Assembly: GCF_020687045.1 (NCBI RefSeq)
Contig: NZ_JAJEPW010000049.1
Coordinates: forward strand, 1 to 23,482
Reading direction: 5' to 3'
DNA: 23,482 nucleotides
DNA from: Vescimonas cirricatena
Lineage (GTDB): Bacteria > Bacillota > Clostridia > Oscillospirales > Oscillospiraceae
Part shown: positions 14,849-21,271 of the stretch, piece after piece
How the letters are laid out: every line of letters starts with the position of its first letter
How positions within the stretch are numbered: position 1 is the first letter of the stretch
Notes under the pieces: generated by a model
Databases searched by the model: none
What the model saw: the letters and a program-made list of their open reading frames with translations, nothing else
Told to the model about the DNA's origin: nothing
Program-made: the position numbers and the translations under genes

Positions 14849-14944
14849 TGAGCAATCCAACTACTCATAGTATATCCTGAATTGCTCATCCTGTCAAGGG
14901 GCATGAGTAGTTGTACACGAAAAAGTTACATCTTTTGAGCAGTT
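14849..14944. promoter_or_regulatory. Operator array: five copies of an ATGAGYARTT-like motif
   Basis: Copies: CTGAGCAATC (14848-14857, +), ATGAGTAGTT (14859-14868, -), ATGAGCAATT (14880-14889, -), ATGAGTAGTT (14903-14912, +) and TTGAGCAGTT (14935-14944, +). They overlap or flank both facing promoters and make two nested inverted repeats: an 8-bp pair TGAGCAAT/ATTGCTCA and an 11-bp pair CAACTACTCAT/ATGAGTAGTTG. The likely binder is ImmR or another element-borne regulator. Confidence 0.65.
14869..14897 (-). promoter_or_regulatory. Leftward sigma-A promoter for immR-immA and cargo operon
   Basis: On the minus strand TTGACA (complement of 14892-14897), exactly 17 bases, TATACT (complement of 14869-14874). 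The start is predicted near 14862. It points at the rightward promoter, so the two transcripts begin facing and overlapping each other. It lies exactly between the arms of the 11-bp inverted repeat 14858-14868 / 14903-14913. Confidence 0.8.
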
Positions 14945-15012
14945 CAAATGGACAGGCATTTATGCTGCCGAAGATCATCCGTACCGGCATACACCGGTAT
15001 GAGGGAACAGGA

Positions 15013-15288
15013 GTGAGAAAAACAGAAATGGCTACACAGTACAGAAAAGCATACGTCCCGGTTACGCTGGATGTGGACAAGGAGGGGGCAATCCTCCCTC
15101 GCCTTATCTGGTGGGACAACGGTGTAATCTTTCAAATCGACCAGATTCTATACAAATGCCGCGCCACATCCAAAAAGGTTGGGGGCGGAGGCATCCGTTA
15201 CACAGTTCAGATTCGCGGAAAGGAGTCATTTCTTTTCCACGAAGGAGACAAGTGGTTCGTCGAAGCAAAGGAGGACAACTGCTCATGA
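15013..15288 (+). CDS. Small conserved protein at the head of the rightward operon
   Basis: Encodes about 91 residues from the GTG at 15013, seven bases after GAGGG; the ATG at 15028 is an alternative (87 residues). The protein is beta-rich (AYVPVTLDVDKEGAILPRLI, then a GGGGIRYTVQIRGKE turn), ending in FHEGDKWFVEAKE. I recall similar small proteins beside ImmA-type genes in clostridial elements, but no function is known. It overlaps the next gene by ATGA and is the first gene after the strong rightward promoter, leaving a leader of about 160 bases. Confidence 0.75.
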   Translation: MRKTEMATQYRKAYVPVTLDVDKEGAILPRLIWWDNGVIFQIDQILYKCRATSKKVGGGGIRYTVQIRGKESFLFHEGDKWFVEAKEDNCS

Positions 15289-16013
15289 TTTTATCCCAGC
15301 GCCAACTTGAAGAAATTGCAGCCTCAACAACGAAGGACTTCAACCGATTCTTTTTCGGGGATGAGGCGGACAAGCCCGACCGATCAGCTTTGCCAACACC
15401 CATTGATCAGTTTGCAAAGAACTATCTCGGTCTTCGCGTATCATTCGCCCGTCTCTCGCCGGACGGAAGCATCTGCGGTGTCACTGCCTATGCCGACACT
15501 GAGTACAAGATCACGGAACTTGGTATTACGCGCACACTGGCTTTGAAGCGTAATCAGGTCATCTTGGACGAGAGCTTCATTCGATCCGGCAACGTGCAGC
15601 GGCTCTGCGCCAAGCGCAGATTTACCCTTGCCCACGAGTGCGCCCATCAGATTCTCTTCCAACTGGAATCGGAAGAGGTAAAGGCGTCCTGCGAAATGAA
15701 ATATTCCGCACGGACAGCCTATACGCCGCGAGAGCTGAAAACCCGCGAGGACTGGAACGAGTGGCAAGCAAATGTCTTGGGCGCGGCGATCCTGCTTCCT
15801 CAAAAAGAGGTTGACCTGGCAATGCGTCGGTTTGCAGAAACGCCGCTGATCAATTACGAGGGGAGGTATTCGTATGGTGATCACTTAACGCTGCGCCTTT
15901 TCTGCCGGTTGTTCGGTGTCTCCAAGACAACGGCGTCTATCCGTCTTCGTCAGCTCGGCTACATGGTAGATCGTCCATTCAGTGAGTATGTTGACCCATT
16001 GGAGGTGTGGTAA
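15285..16013 (+). CDS. Second ImmA/IrrE-family metallopeptidase
   Basis: Encodes 242 residues from the ATG in an ATGA overlap with the previous gene; longer frames to 15111 overlap that gene entirely and are not used. The zinc motif H117-E118-C-A-H121 (FTLAHECAHQILF) and the downstream EWQANVLGAAILLP helix with the expected glutamate are clear ImmA features. A C-terminal HTH-like segment follows (LFCRLFGVSKTTASIRLRQLG), so it may bind DNA or a repressor. It differs in sequence from the first ImmA on the other strand, and is co-expressed with the rightward genes rather than with immR. Confidence 0.88.
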   Translation: MILSQRQLEEIAASTTKDFNRFFFGDEADKPDRSALPTPIDQFAKNYLGLRVSFARLSPDGSICGVTAYADTEYKITELGITRTLALKRNQVILDESFIRSGNVQRLCAKRRFTLAHECAHQILFQLESEEVKASCEMKYSARTAYTPRELKTREDWNEWQANVLGAAILLPQKEVDLAMRRFAETPLINYEGRYSYGDHLTLRLFCRLFGVSKTTASIRLRQLGYMVDRPFSEYVDPLEVW

Positions 16014-16255
16014 TGAAGAGAGCATCTATTCGGGTTCAGGAACCGACGCCGGAGCTGATCGAAAAAATCCGCAAGGCAAGAGTTGCCATTTCCCAGCAGA
16101 AGCCCCGATACCTGAAATGTCCCTATTGTCAGCATAATGCCATTGCTGTCTACGAGGACACGAGGGGTCATGTAGAATCCAAGTGCAAGAAATGCGGGCG
16201 GATCACAGTCTTTGATGTGCTGAACATGAGAAGACTGCGCCCGCGTACCAAGTAA
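16013..16255 (+). CDS. Small zinc-ribbon protein
   Basis: Encodes 80 residues from ATG 16013, with GGAGG seven bases upstream and TAATG overlap with the preceding stop. Two CxxC knuckles, CPYC (about 41-44) and CKKC (about 64-67), form a Com/TFIIS-like zinc ribbon, after a basic N-terminal helix (TPELIEKIRKARVAISQQKPR). A nucleic-acid or protein-binding regulator is likely; specific role unknown. Confidence 0.8.
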   Translation: MKRASIRVQEPTPELIEKIRKARVAISQQKPRYLKCPYCQHNAIAVYEDTRGHVESKCKKCGRITVFDVLNMRRLRPRTK

Positions 16256-16311
16256 GAACCGGAGGACAAGCCTCTGTTCTAAAATAAAATATATGTCATA
16301 GCTGAGCTGTG

Positions 16312-16416
16312 GAGCCGCCTGATAGGTGAAGTCATCCTAATGCCGCATGAGACAGAGTGTAATTACTCTGTTTTATCGGCATGGGATTCAAACCTCACCG
16401 TCATGCGGCTCTTTTT
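16312..16416 (+). ncRNA. Structured RNA / attenuator ending in a T-run
   Basis: GAGCCGC (16312-16318), TGA (16320-16322) and GGTGA (16325-16329) pair in order with TCACC (16395-16399), TCA (16401-16403) and GCGGCTC (16405-16411), making a long outer stem with two small internal loops, then five T (16412-16416). It encloses TGCCG/CGGCA (16341-16345 / 16377-16381) and a perfect hairpin ACAGAGT/ACTCTGT (16352-16358 / 16365-16371). A competing pairing, GCCGCATGA (16342-16350) with TCATGCGGC (16401-16409), is also perfect. Mutually exclusive folds ending in a T-run suggest an attenuator or small RNA between the zinc-ribbon and sigma-like genes. No known riboswitch family is recognised. Confidence 0.55.
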
Positions 16417-16463
16417 CTGTCTTCACCCTTCCCGCTGCTCCCGCGCAGCGGAAAGGATGAACA

Positions 16464-16946
16464 ATGAAAATCCCTAAGACCCCTATCGCGTTCGATTACG
16501 ACCTCTGGACTACGGAGGACGGCAAGTGCATGGTGCGCGTGAAACGAACCGGCGAAGTTTCCGAGGTTGACCGCAAGGTTATGAGAATCCTTCGCGCAGA
16601 GGAAAAGCGGATCAGGCGCTCGTATGGCTCTGACAGCACCTCCGAGGATGAGGACAGTGCAGAAAAGTCTTCTGATTCTGTACTGTCTCTCGACGCTATG
16701 CCGGAGGACGATGTGAAGTCCGCTGCATGGCTGGCAGACTCCCGCGACTGCATGGAGGAACTGATCACCGCCCTCAAAGAGAAGGAGCTTCTTTCCATTC
16801 TGACCGAGAAGCAGCGCGAATTGTATCTTGCGATGACCCGTGAAGGACTGACTCTTCGAGAGTTTGCCCGAAGGAAAGGCATCGGCATCAGAGCTGCATT
16901 TGACCTCAAAGCAGCGGTGCAGAAAAAATTTCAAAAATTTTTTTGA
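16464..16946 (+). CDS. Sigma-70 region-4-like protein
   Basis: Encodes 160 residues; AAAGGA is six bases before the ATG. The C-terminal 50 residues (LTEKQRELYLAMTREGLTLREFARRKGIG and on) resemble sigma-70 region 4 with its HTH; the N-terminal half is charged and has an acidic serine-rich linker (about 53-75), without a clear region 2. This type of sigma-like protein is common on clostridial conjugative and mobilisable elements and is assumed to activate excision or transfer genes. It lies after the structured RNA and before the recombinase leader, well placed to control the recombinases. Confidence 0.78.
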   Translation: MKIPKTPIAFDYDLWTTEDGKCMVRVKRTGEVSEVDRKVMRILRAEEKRIRRSYGSDSTSEDEDSAEKSSDSVLSLDAMPEDDVKSAAWLADSRDCMEELITALKEKELLSILTEKQRELYLAMTREGLTLREFARRKGIGIRAAFDLKAAVQKKFQKFF

Positions 16947-16947
16947 G

Positions 16948-16990
16948 CGGTACTCAACAAACGGCAAAAAGATGTCCGTTGTAAAGTGAA
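16948..16990 (-). repeat. Bipartite 43-nt repeat, copy B (inverted partner at 4396-4438)
   Basis: Reverse complement of copy A: arms 16948-16963 and 16973-16990 match without mismatch, with 9 bases between. The core AACGG (16960-16964), 11 bases, CCGTT (16976-16980) is a perfect dyad. It lies 1 base after the sigma-like gene stop and at the start of the recombinase leader. Confidence 0.9.
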
Positions 16991-17148
16991 AGGGTCAATC
17001 AGACCACTTCACTGTTCCTTGAAAACTGAATAGTTCAGTGCTGCGGATCTTTCCGCTTCTGCGAAGCAACACAGCTTCCGACGCCAAGACCTCCCGAAAG
17101 GGAGTGAGCGACCACCGGAGAGCTATAACAGTCGTGTGGTGCGGCTGC

Positions 17149-17176
17149 TTGCGACGATGCAGATGCCGGGTATAAT
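17149..17176 (+). promoter_or_regulatory. Possible promoter within the leader
   Basis: TTGCGA (17149-17154), 16 bases, TATAAT (17171-17176). The predicted start near 17183 would give a 275-base leader for the small ORF at 17458. The -35 is only moderately good. Confidence 0.5.
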
Positions 17177-17361
17177 GATACTTCCGTCTTTTCTTTGAAG
17201 GGGCGGCTCGGAGCGATCCTCGGAGGGGTGAGAGTCCCATGATACCGATTGACCATTGGTAGTCCGCAGCATTCCCGGAACTGCAAAGTTCTTCTGGCAG
17301 GGGCGCGAGCTGCAAATATGCCGGACAATGAAACAAACCCAAAAGAAACTTACTATATAGT

Positions 17362-17427
17362 TTCAGGATGAAAACTATGTGGCAGAGTGTCTTCACAAGA
17401 TGCTCTGCCATATCCTTTTGTCCTGAA
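17362..17427 (+). other. Long hairpin immediately upstream of the 17458 ORF
   Basis: TTCAGGA (17362-17368) pairs with TCCTGAA (17421-17427), AAAA with TTTT inside it, and a 17-bp inner stem around TGGCAGAG/CTCTGCCA with a CAC loop. Two G-U pairs in the inner stem would hold only in RNA, so selection at RNA level is likely. No T-run follows, so it is not an ordinary terminator. Confidence 0.65.
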
Positions 17428-17457
17428 TAATTCCACGAAACAGGAGGTGCTTAGAAT

Positions 17458-17700
17458 ATGATGGGCATTGAAACAATGAAAAACGTCAGCCCGAAAACGG
17501 TTGACCGTAGCACACTCGTTCAGAGAAGCAGCATCCGGCTTGATCCTGCGGCACCGCGAGAGGACAGGCTGAGGGAGTTCATCAAGCAGATCAGAAATCC
17601 CTACTGTTATCTGGACGGGAAGACAGTGGTGAAGATCAGCTTCGCCGAGACGGACACGACAATGGAAGATTGTCTGGAACACTATCTGAGAGGTCTTTGA
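17458..17700 (+). CDS. Small conserved protein ahead of the recombinases (DUF6870-like)
   Basis: Encodes 80 residues. AGGAGG lies before an ATG-ATG pair (17458 and 17461). The motif VDRSTLVQRSSIRLDP, then REFIKQIRNPYC, is familiar from small proteins next to serine recombinases on clostridial elements; I think it belongs to DUF6870 but am not certain. No DNA-binding motif is obvious. Position directly upstream suggests a role as recombination-directionality or regulatory factor (inference). Confidence 0.75.
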   Translation: MMGIETMKNVSPKTVDRSTLVQRSSIRLDPAAPREDRLREFIKQIRNPYCYLDGKTVVKISFAETDTTMEDCLEHYLRGL

Positions 17701-17703
17701 TTT

Positions 17704-17763
17704 ATGAACAGTCTGAATCTTTTCACCCGGTTCTATGGACAAGCGATTGAGCCTGTGGTATAA
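17704..17763 (+). CDS. Possible 19-residue leader peptide
   Basis: An ATG three bases after the 17458 ORF stop opens 19 codons (MNSLNLFTRFYGQAIEPVV). GAGG is ten bases upstream. Its stop overlaps the -10 of the recombinase promoter. May be a coupled peptide or chance. Confidence 0.3.
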   Translation: MNSLNLFTRFYGQAIEPVV

Positions 17764-17764
17764 T
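17736..17764 (+). promoter_or_regulatory. Promoter of the recombinase operon
   Basis: TGGACA (17736-17741), exactly 17 bases, TATAAT (17759-17764): one mismatch from consensus. The predicted start is near 17771, leaving a leader of about 145 bases. That leader contains a possible CTTGC/GCAAG pairing and a GGAGG site eight bases before the 17915 ATG. Confidence 0.75.
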
Positions 17765-17914
17765 GAAATCGGTCAAAAAAAGAAGAATACGGATTAAGCC
17801 GCTTGCCTTGATGGTCATGTGGCGTTTTCGTGTTCCTCTTCATAAGAGTTGAAGCAAGCCTTCGTCTTTCTGATTTGATGTACCACACCAAACAGAAAAA
17901 CGGAGGTTATTTTT

Positions 17915-19549
17915 ATGCCAGACAAGGTTTACCGCACGGCGATCTACTGCCGTCTGTCCCGTGAGGATGGAGACAAAGTAGAAAGCAACTCCATCGCCAG
18001 CCAGAGAGCCATCTGCGAGGACTATATCGCAAGACATGAGGATTTGGAGCTTGTCTGTGAGCCGTTTGTGGATGACGGTTACAGCGGCGTTTCCTTCAAT
18101 CGTCCTCAGTTCAAAAAGCTGGAAGAGGCAATCCGCAAGGGTGCGCTTGACTGCATTGTGGTCAAGGATCTCAGCCGCTTCTCAAGAAACTACATCGACG
18201 GCGGACGTTACATTGAGAAGATATTCCCGCAGCTCGGCATACGCTTCATCGCAATCAATGATGCGTATGACAGTCTGACCGGTGATCCGCAGTCCGACTC
18301 CTTTGTTATCCCGTTCAAAAACCTGATTAACGATTCTTACTGCAAGGACATCTCCATGAAAATCCGAAGCAGTCTGGAAGTCAAGCAGAAGAGCGGTGAG
18401 TTTGTCGGCTCGTTCGCACCTTACGGCTACATGAAATCGCCGGAGAACAAAAACCAGCTCATCGTGGATGAAGCGGTCAGCGAATATGTGCAGATGATCT
18501 TTTCCATGTACAAGGACGGCTTCTCCATTGGGCGCATTGCAAAGCGTCTGAACCAGATGGGCGTCCTGTCCCCAATGGAATACAAGCATTCCGCCGGTGT
18601 GAAGTTTGATACCGTCTTCAAAACCGGCGATACCGCAAAATGGACATACAAAGCCGTCCAGCGTATTCTCACCAACGAGGTTTATATCGGCGTTCTGGCT
18701 CAGGGCAAGCGCGGCACTCCCAACTACAAAGTCCGCGTCGTGAAAAGCAAGGATGAATCCGAATGGGTCAAGGTTGAAAATGCGCATGAAGCTCTTGTCT
18801 CCTACGAGGACTTCATGGCGGTCAAGGTCATGATGCAGAGAGATATGCGCTGTTCACCCGATCAGGACGAGGCGCATCTGTTTTCCGGCTTCCTGTTCTG
18901 CGGAGACTGTCAGCAGCCAATGATCCGCAAGACCGTCCCGTCGAAGACAAAAAAGTATATCTACTACGTCTGCTCCACCAATAAGCACAGCCGGACGTGC
19001 AGCCCGCACAGCATCGCCGCAAAAGAGGTTGAAGAGAAGGTCTTCCGTGCTATTCATGACCAGATCGAGCTTGTCATCAATCTGGAACACGCGCTTGCGA
19101 TGATAGAGCGGCTTCCGTCTCAGAGCCGTAAGGCTTTCAATTACGAAGCCCAGATTGCAAAAATCGAGGAAGAGATTGAGCGGTATCAAAAGCTCAAGCT
19201 GGGGCTTTACGAGAACTTCATCGGCGGCGTCATTGATAAATCGGAATACTTTGAGTTCCGCAACAGCTACACCAAAACCATTGAGAACAAGCAGGACGCG
19301 CTTCTGCGGGTCAAAAAAGAAATGAAGCAGGCGGTGACAACCGGCACAACCGAACGAAACTGGGTAACGCTTTTCAAGCAGTATGAAAACGTCGAAGAGC
19401 TGAACCGCCGTGTGCTGATGTCCCTTGTTGACCGCATTCTGATTCACGAAAACCATGCAATCGAAATTGTCTTCAAATACAGGGACGAATACCAGCAGAC
19501 GCTTGAATACGTTCTCGGCTATGCCGATGAACTGGATATTGCCGTATAA
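17915..19549 (+). CDS. Large serine recombinase 1
   Basis: Encodes 544 residues; GGAGG is eight bases before the ATG. The resolvase catalytic domain (about 5-155) has the nucleophile S15 in AIYCRLSRED and the VVKDLSRFSRNYI motif with the active-site arginines. A recombinase DNA-binding domain follows (about 160-290). A zinc ribbon (CGDC, about 330-333, with later cysteines in YVCSTNKHSRTCS) and a coiled-coil (about 405-470) follow. All catalytic parts are present. Large serine recombinases of the TnpX/CcrAB type excise and integrate elements through a circular intermediate. It is followed after 15 bases by recombinase 2. Confidence 0.95.
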   Translation: MPDKVYRTAIYCRLSREDGDKVESNSIASQRAICEDYIARHEDLELVCEPFVDDGYSGVSFNRPQFKKLEEAIRKGALDCIVVKDLSRFSRNYIDGGRYIEKIFPQLGIRFIAINDAYDSLTGDPQSDSFVIPFKNLINDSYCKDISMKIRSSLEVKQKSGEFVGSFAPYGYMKSPENKNQLIVDEAVSEYVQMIFSMYKDGFSIGRIAKRLNQMGVLSPMEYKHSAGVKFDTVFKTGDTAKWTYKAVQRILTNEVYIGVLAQGKRGTPNYKVRVVKSKDESEWVKVENAHEALVSYEDFMAVKVMMQRDMRCSPDQDEAHLFSGFLFCGDCQQPMIRKTVPSKTKKYIYYVCSTNKHSRTCSPHSIAAKEVEEKVFRAIHDQIELVINLEHALAMIERLPSQSRKAFNYEAQIAKIEEEIERYQKLKLGLYENFIGGVIDKSEYFEFRNSYTKTIENKQDALLRVKKEMKQAVTTGTTERNWVTLFKQYENVEELNRRVLMSLVDRILIHENHAIEIVFKYRDEYQQTLEYVLGYADELDIAV

Positions 19550-19564
19550 AGGAGGGATGAGCAA

Positions 19565-21271
19565 ATGGCAAGAAAAAGCAGAAAACAAATTGCAGTCGAA
19601 GAGCCGGTTATCGAATCTGTCTCTTCCGAGGTCTTCTCAACAGCCATCTATGCCCGTCTTTCCGTTGAAAACAGCGGCAAGTCTGAAAAGGTGGATGTCA
19701 TCGCAAATCAGATTGAGATTTGCAAGTCCTACATTGCAGAGCGTCCCTACCTGAATCTGATAGATACCTATGTGGACAACGGACGAACGGGTACGGTTTT
19801 TGATAGACCGGAGTTCAACCGTCTGATGAACGACATCCGCACCGGCAGGATCAAGTGCCTTGTGGTTCGTGATCTCAGCCGGTTCGGGCGTGACTACATC
19901 GAGGCAGGAACCTATCTGGAACGGGTCTTTCCGCAGATCGGGCTTCGGTTTATCGCCATCAAGGAAAACTACGATAACTTTGATGCGGACGGCTCCGGCG
20001 AAAGTCTCATCATCCCTCTACAAAACATGATCAACACCCTCTACTCGAAGGACATCTCCCGCAAGGTTTCTACTGCGCTCAAGGCACAGATGGAAAGTGG
20101 AGAGTTCAAGAAGCGCAATCTCCCGTATGGTTATCGCTGGGATGAAGAACACAGCAATATGGTCTTCGATGAGGAAACCGCACCGATTGTCCGGAAGATT
20201 TTCCAATGGAAGATTGAAGGGCTGTCTCTTCCTGCGATTGCAGACCGGCTTGATGCAATGAACGCGCCCAATCCGGAGTTTCAGAAGTATCAGGTCGGCG
20301 TCCGCACAGGCAATGCTACGGCAAAGAAGATTTGGAACAAATCTTCACTGACTACCATTCTGGATAATCCCCATTACGTCGGAGATACCGTTCTCGGACG
20401 GACGCTGAACGCCATCTACAAGGGCGTCAAGAATCAGCACATTGACCGTGAGGAATGGATTGTTTTTCCCAATACTCACGAGGCGATTATCTCCCGTGAG
20501 GACTTCCAGAAGGTACGAGAAATGCGGAACGCTGCTGCAAGGACAAGGGTTGAGAAGATGGAGCGCACGGAAGAAATCCGCGCTACGCTGATCAATCTCT
20601 TTGAAGACAAAATCGTCTGCGCAGACTGCGGCAAAAAGCTCTACTTCCATCGCAAGCGCGTTGACAAGCGCAAGGACGGCGCATGGTACGCCTTCTATGA
20701 GTGCAGTTCATCCGTCAAGCGCGGCAACCTCTGTACGCTGCACTATACGCGGCAGGATAAGCTCGAAGCCGATGTGCTTGCGGCGATCCAGCTTCAAGTC
20801 AAGGCGGCTCTCAATTACGACAAGCTGCTTGCCAAACTGAGAAACAGTGAAGGCGAACGCAGCATCCGCGATCAGCAGAATGCGCTCATCACAAGCCTGA
20901 ATCTGAAACTCAGCGGCATCTCCAAGAAGCGTACTCGGCTCTATGAGGACTTCACAGAAGGCATTCTCGATGAAGAGGAATACGTCTTTGCCAAGAAAGC
21001 CTACGATGAGCAGTATGCTAACCTTTCCCGGCGGTTGGATGAAGCGGTTCAGCGGAAGGTAAAGTTTGCCGAGGCAATGTCCGAGGACAACAAGTGGCTC
21101 ACGCTGATGAAATCCGTCAGCGGTGCAACGATGCTCTCTCAGGAGTTAGTTGACGAGTCCGTAGAGCTTGTGAAAGTCCATGAGGACGGCTCAATCGAGC
21201 TGGTCATGAAATACGGCGATATTTACGCTCTGACCGTTCAGAGTATCAAGGAAGTACAGGAGGCGATGTAA
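19565..21271 (+). CDS. Large serine recombinase 2
   Basis: Encodes 568 residues; GGAGGG is eight bases before the ATG. An extra N-terminal tail of about 24 residues, lysine-rich at its start, precedes the catalytic domain with S33 (AIYARLSVEN) and VVRDLSRFGRDYI. The recombinase domain, a zinc ribbon (CADC ... ECSSSVKRGNLC) and a coiled coil follow. It appears complete and catalytic. It differs strongly from recombinases 1 and 3, so these are anciently diverged paralogues rather than a recent duplication. Its stop abuts the ATG of recombinase 3. Confidence 0.95.
   Translation: MARKSRKQIAVEEPVIESVSSEVFSTAIYARLSVENSGKSEKVDVIANQIEICKSYIAERPYLNLIDTYVDNGRTGTVFDRPEFNRLMNDIRTGRIKCLVVRDLSRFGRDYIEAGTYLERVFPQIGLRFIAIKENYDNFDADGSGESLIIPLQNMINTLYSKDISRKVSTALKAQMESGEFKKRNLPYGYRWDEEHSNMVFDEETAPIVRKIFQWKIEGLSLPAIADRLDAMNAPNPEFQKYQVGVRTGNATAKKIWNKSSLTTILDNPHYVGDTVLGRTLNAIYKGVKNQHIDREEWIVFPNTHEAIISREDFQKVREMRNAAARTRVEKMERTEEIRATLINLFEDKIVCADCGKKLYFHRKRVDKRKDGAWYAFYECSSSVKRGNLCTLHYTRQDKLEADVLAAIQLQVKAALNYDKLLAKLRNSEGERSIRDQQNALITSLNLKLSGISKKRTRLYEDFTEGILDEEEYVFAKKAYDEQYANLSRRLDEAVQRKVKFAEAMSEDNKWLTLMKSVSGATMLSQELVDESVELVKVHEDGSIELVMKYGDIYALTVQSIKEVQEAM

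Larger units (their letters stand above)
17010..17457 (+). ncRNA. Structured non-coding leader of the recombinase operon
   Basis: This roughly 450-base gene-free stretch holds a series of short perfect hairpins: ACTGAA/TTCAGT (17025-17030 / 17034-17039), GCGGA/TCCGC (17043-17047 / 17052-17056), GCTTC/GAAGC (17055-17059 / 17063-17067, exclusive with the previous one), CTCCC-GAAA-GGGAG (17091-17104, GNRA loop), and a long hairpin at 17362-17427. The CTTGAAAACTGAATA stretch is reminiscent of Firmicute rRNA spacer sequences. No tRNA or Rfam family is recognised. It could be a regulatory RNA or carry recombination sites. Confidence 0.45.

Noticed and set aside
15111..15284. 58-residue extension upstream of the second ImmA-like protein
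   Set aside because: It overlaps the preceding gene in another frame; the ATGA overlap at 15285 gives the natural start.
17017..17032. CTTGAAAACTGAATA as evidence of an rRNA spacer
   Set aside because: The resemblance is to a short Firmicute spacer motif only; no 16S or 23S sequence is adjacent.
17279..17292. GAAC ... GTTC dyad in the recombinase leader as a LexA box
   Set aside because: Arms are six bases apart, not the four required by the Firmicute LexA site, and it lies inside an RNA-like hairpin.
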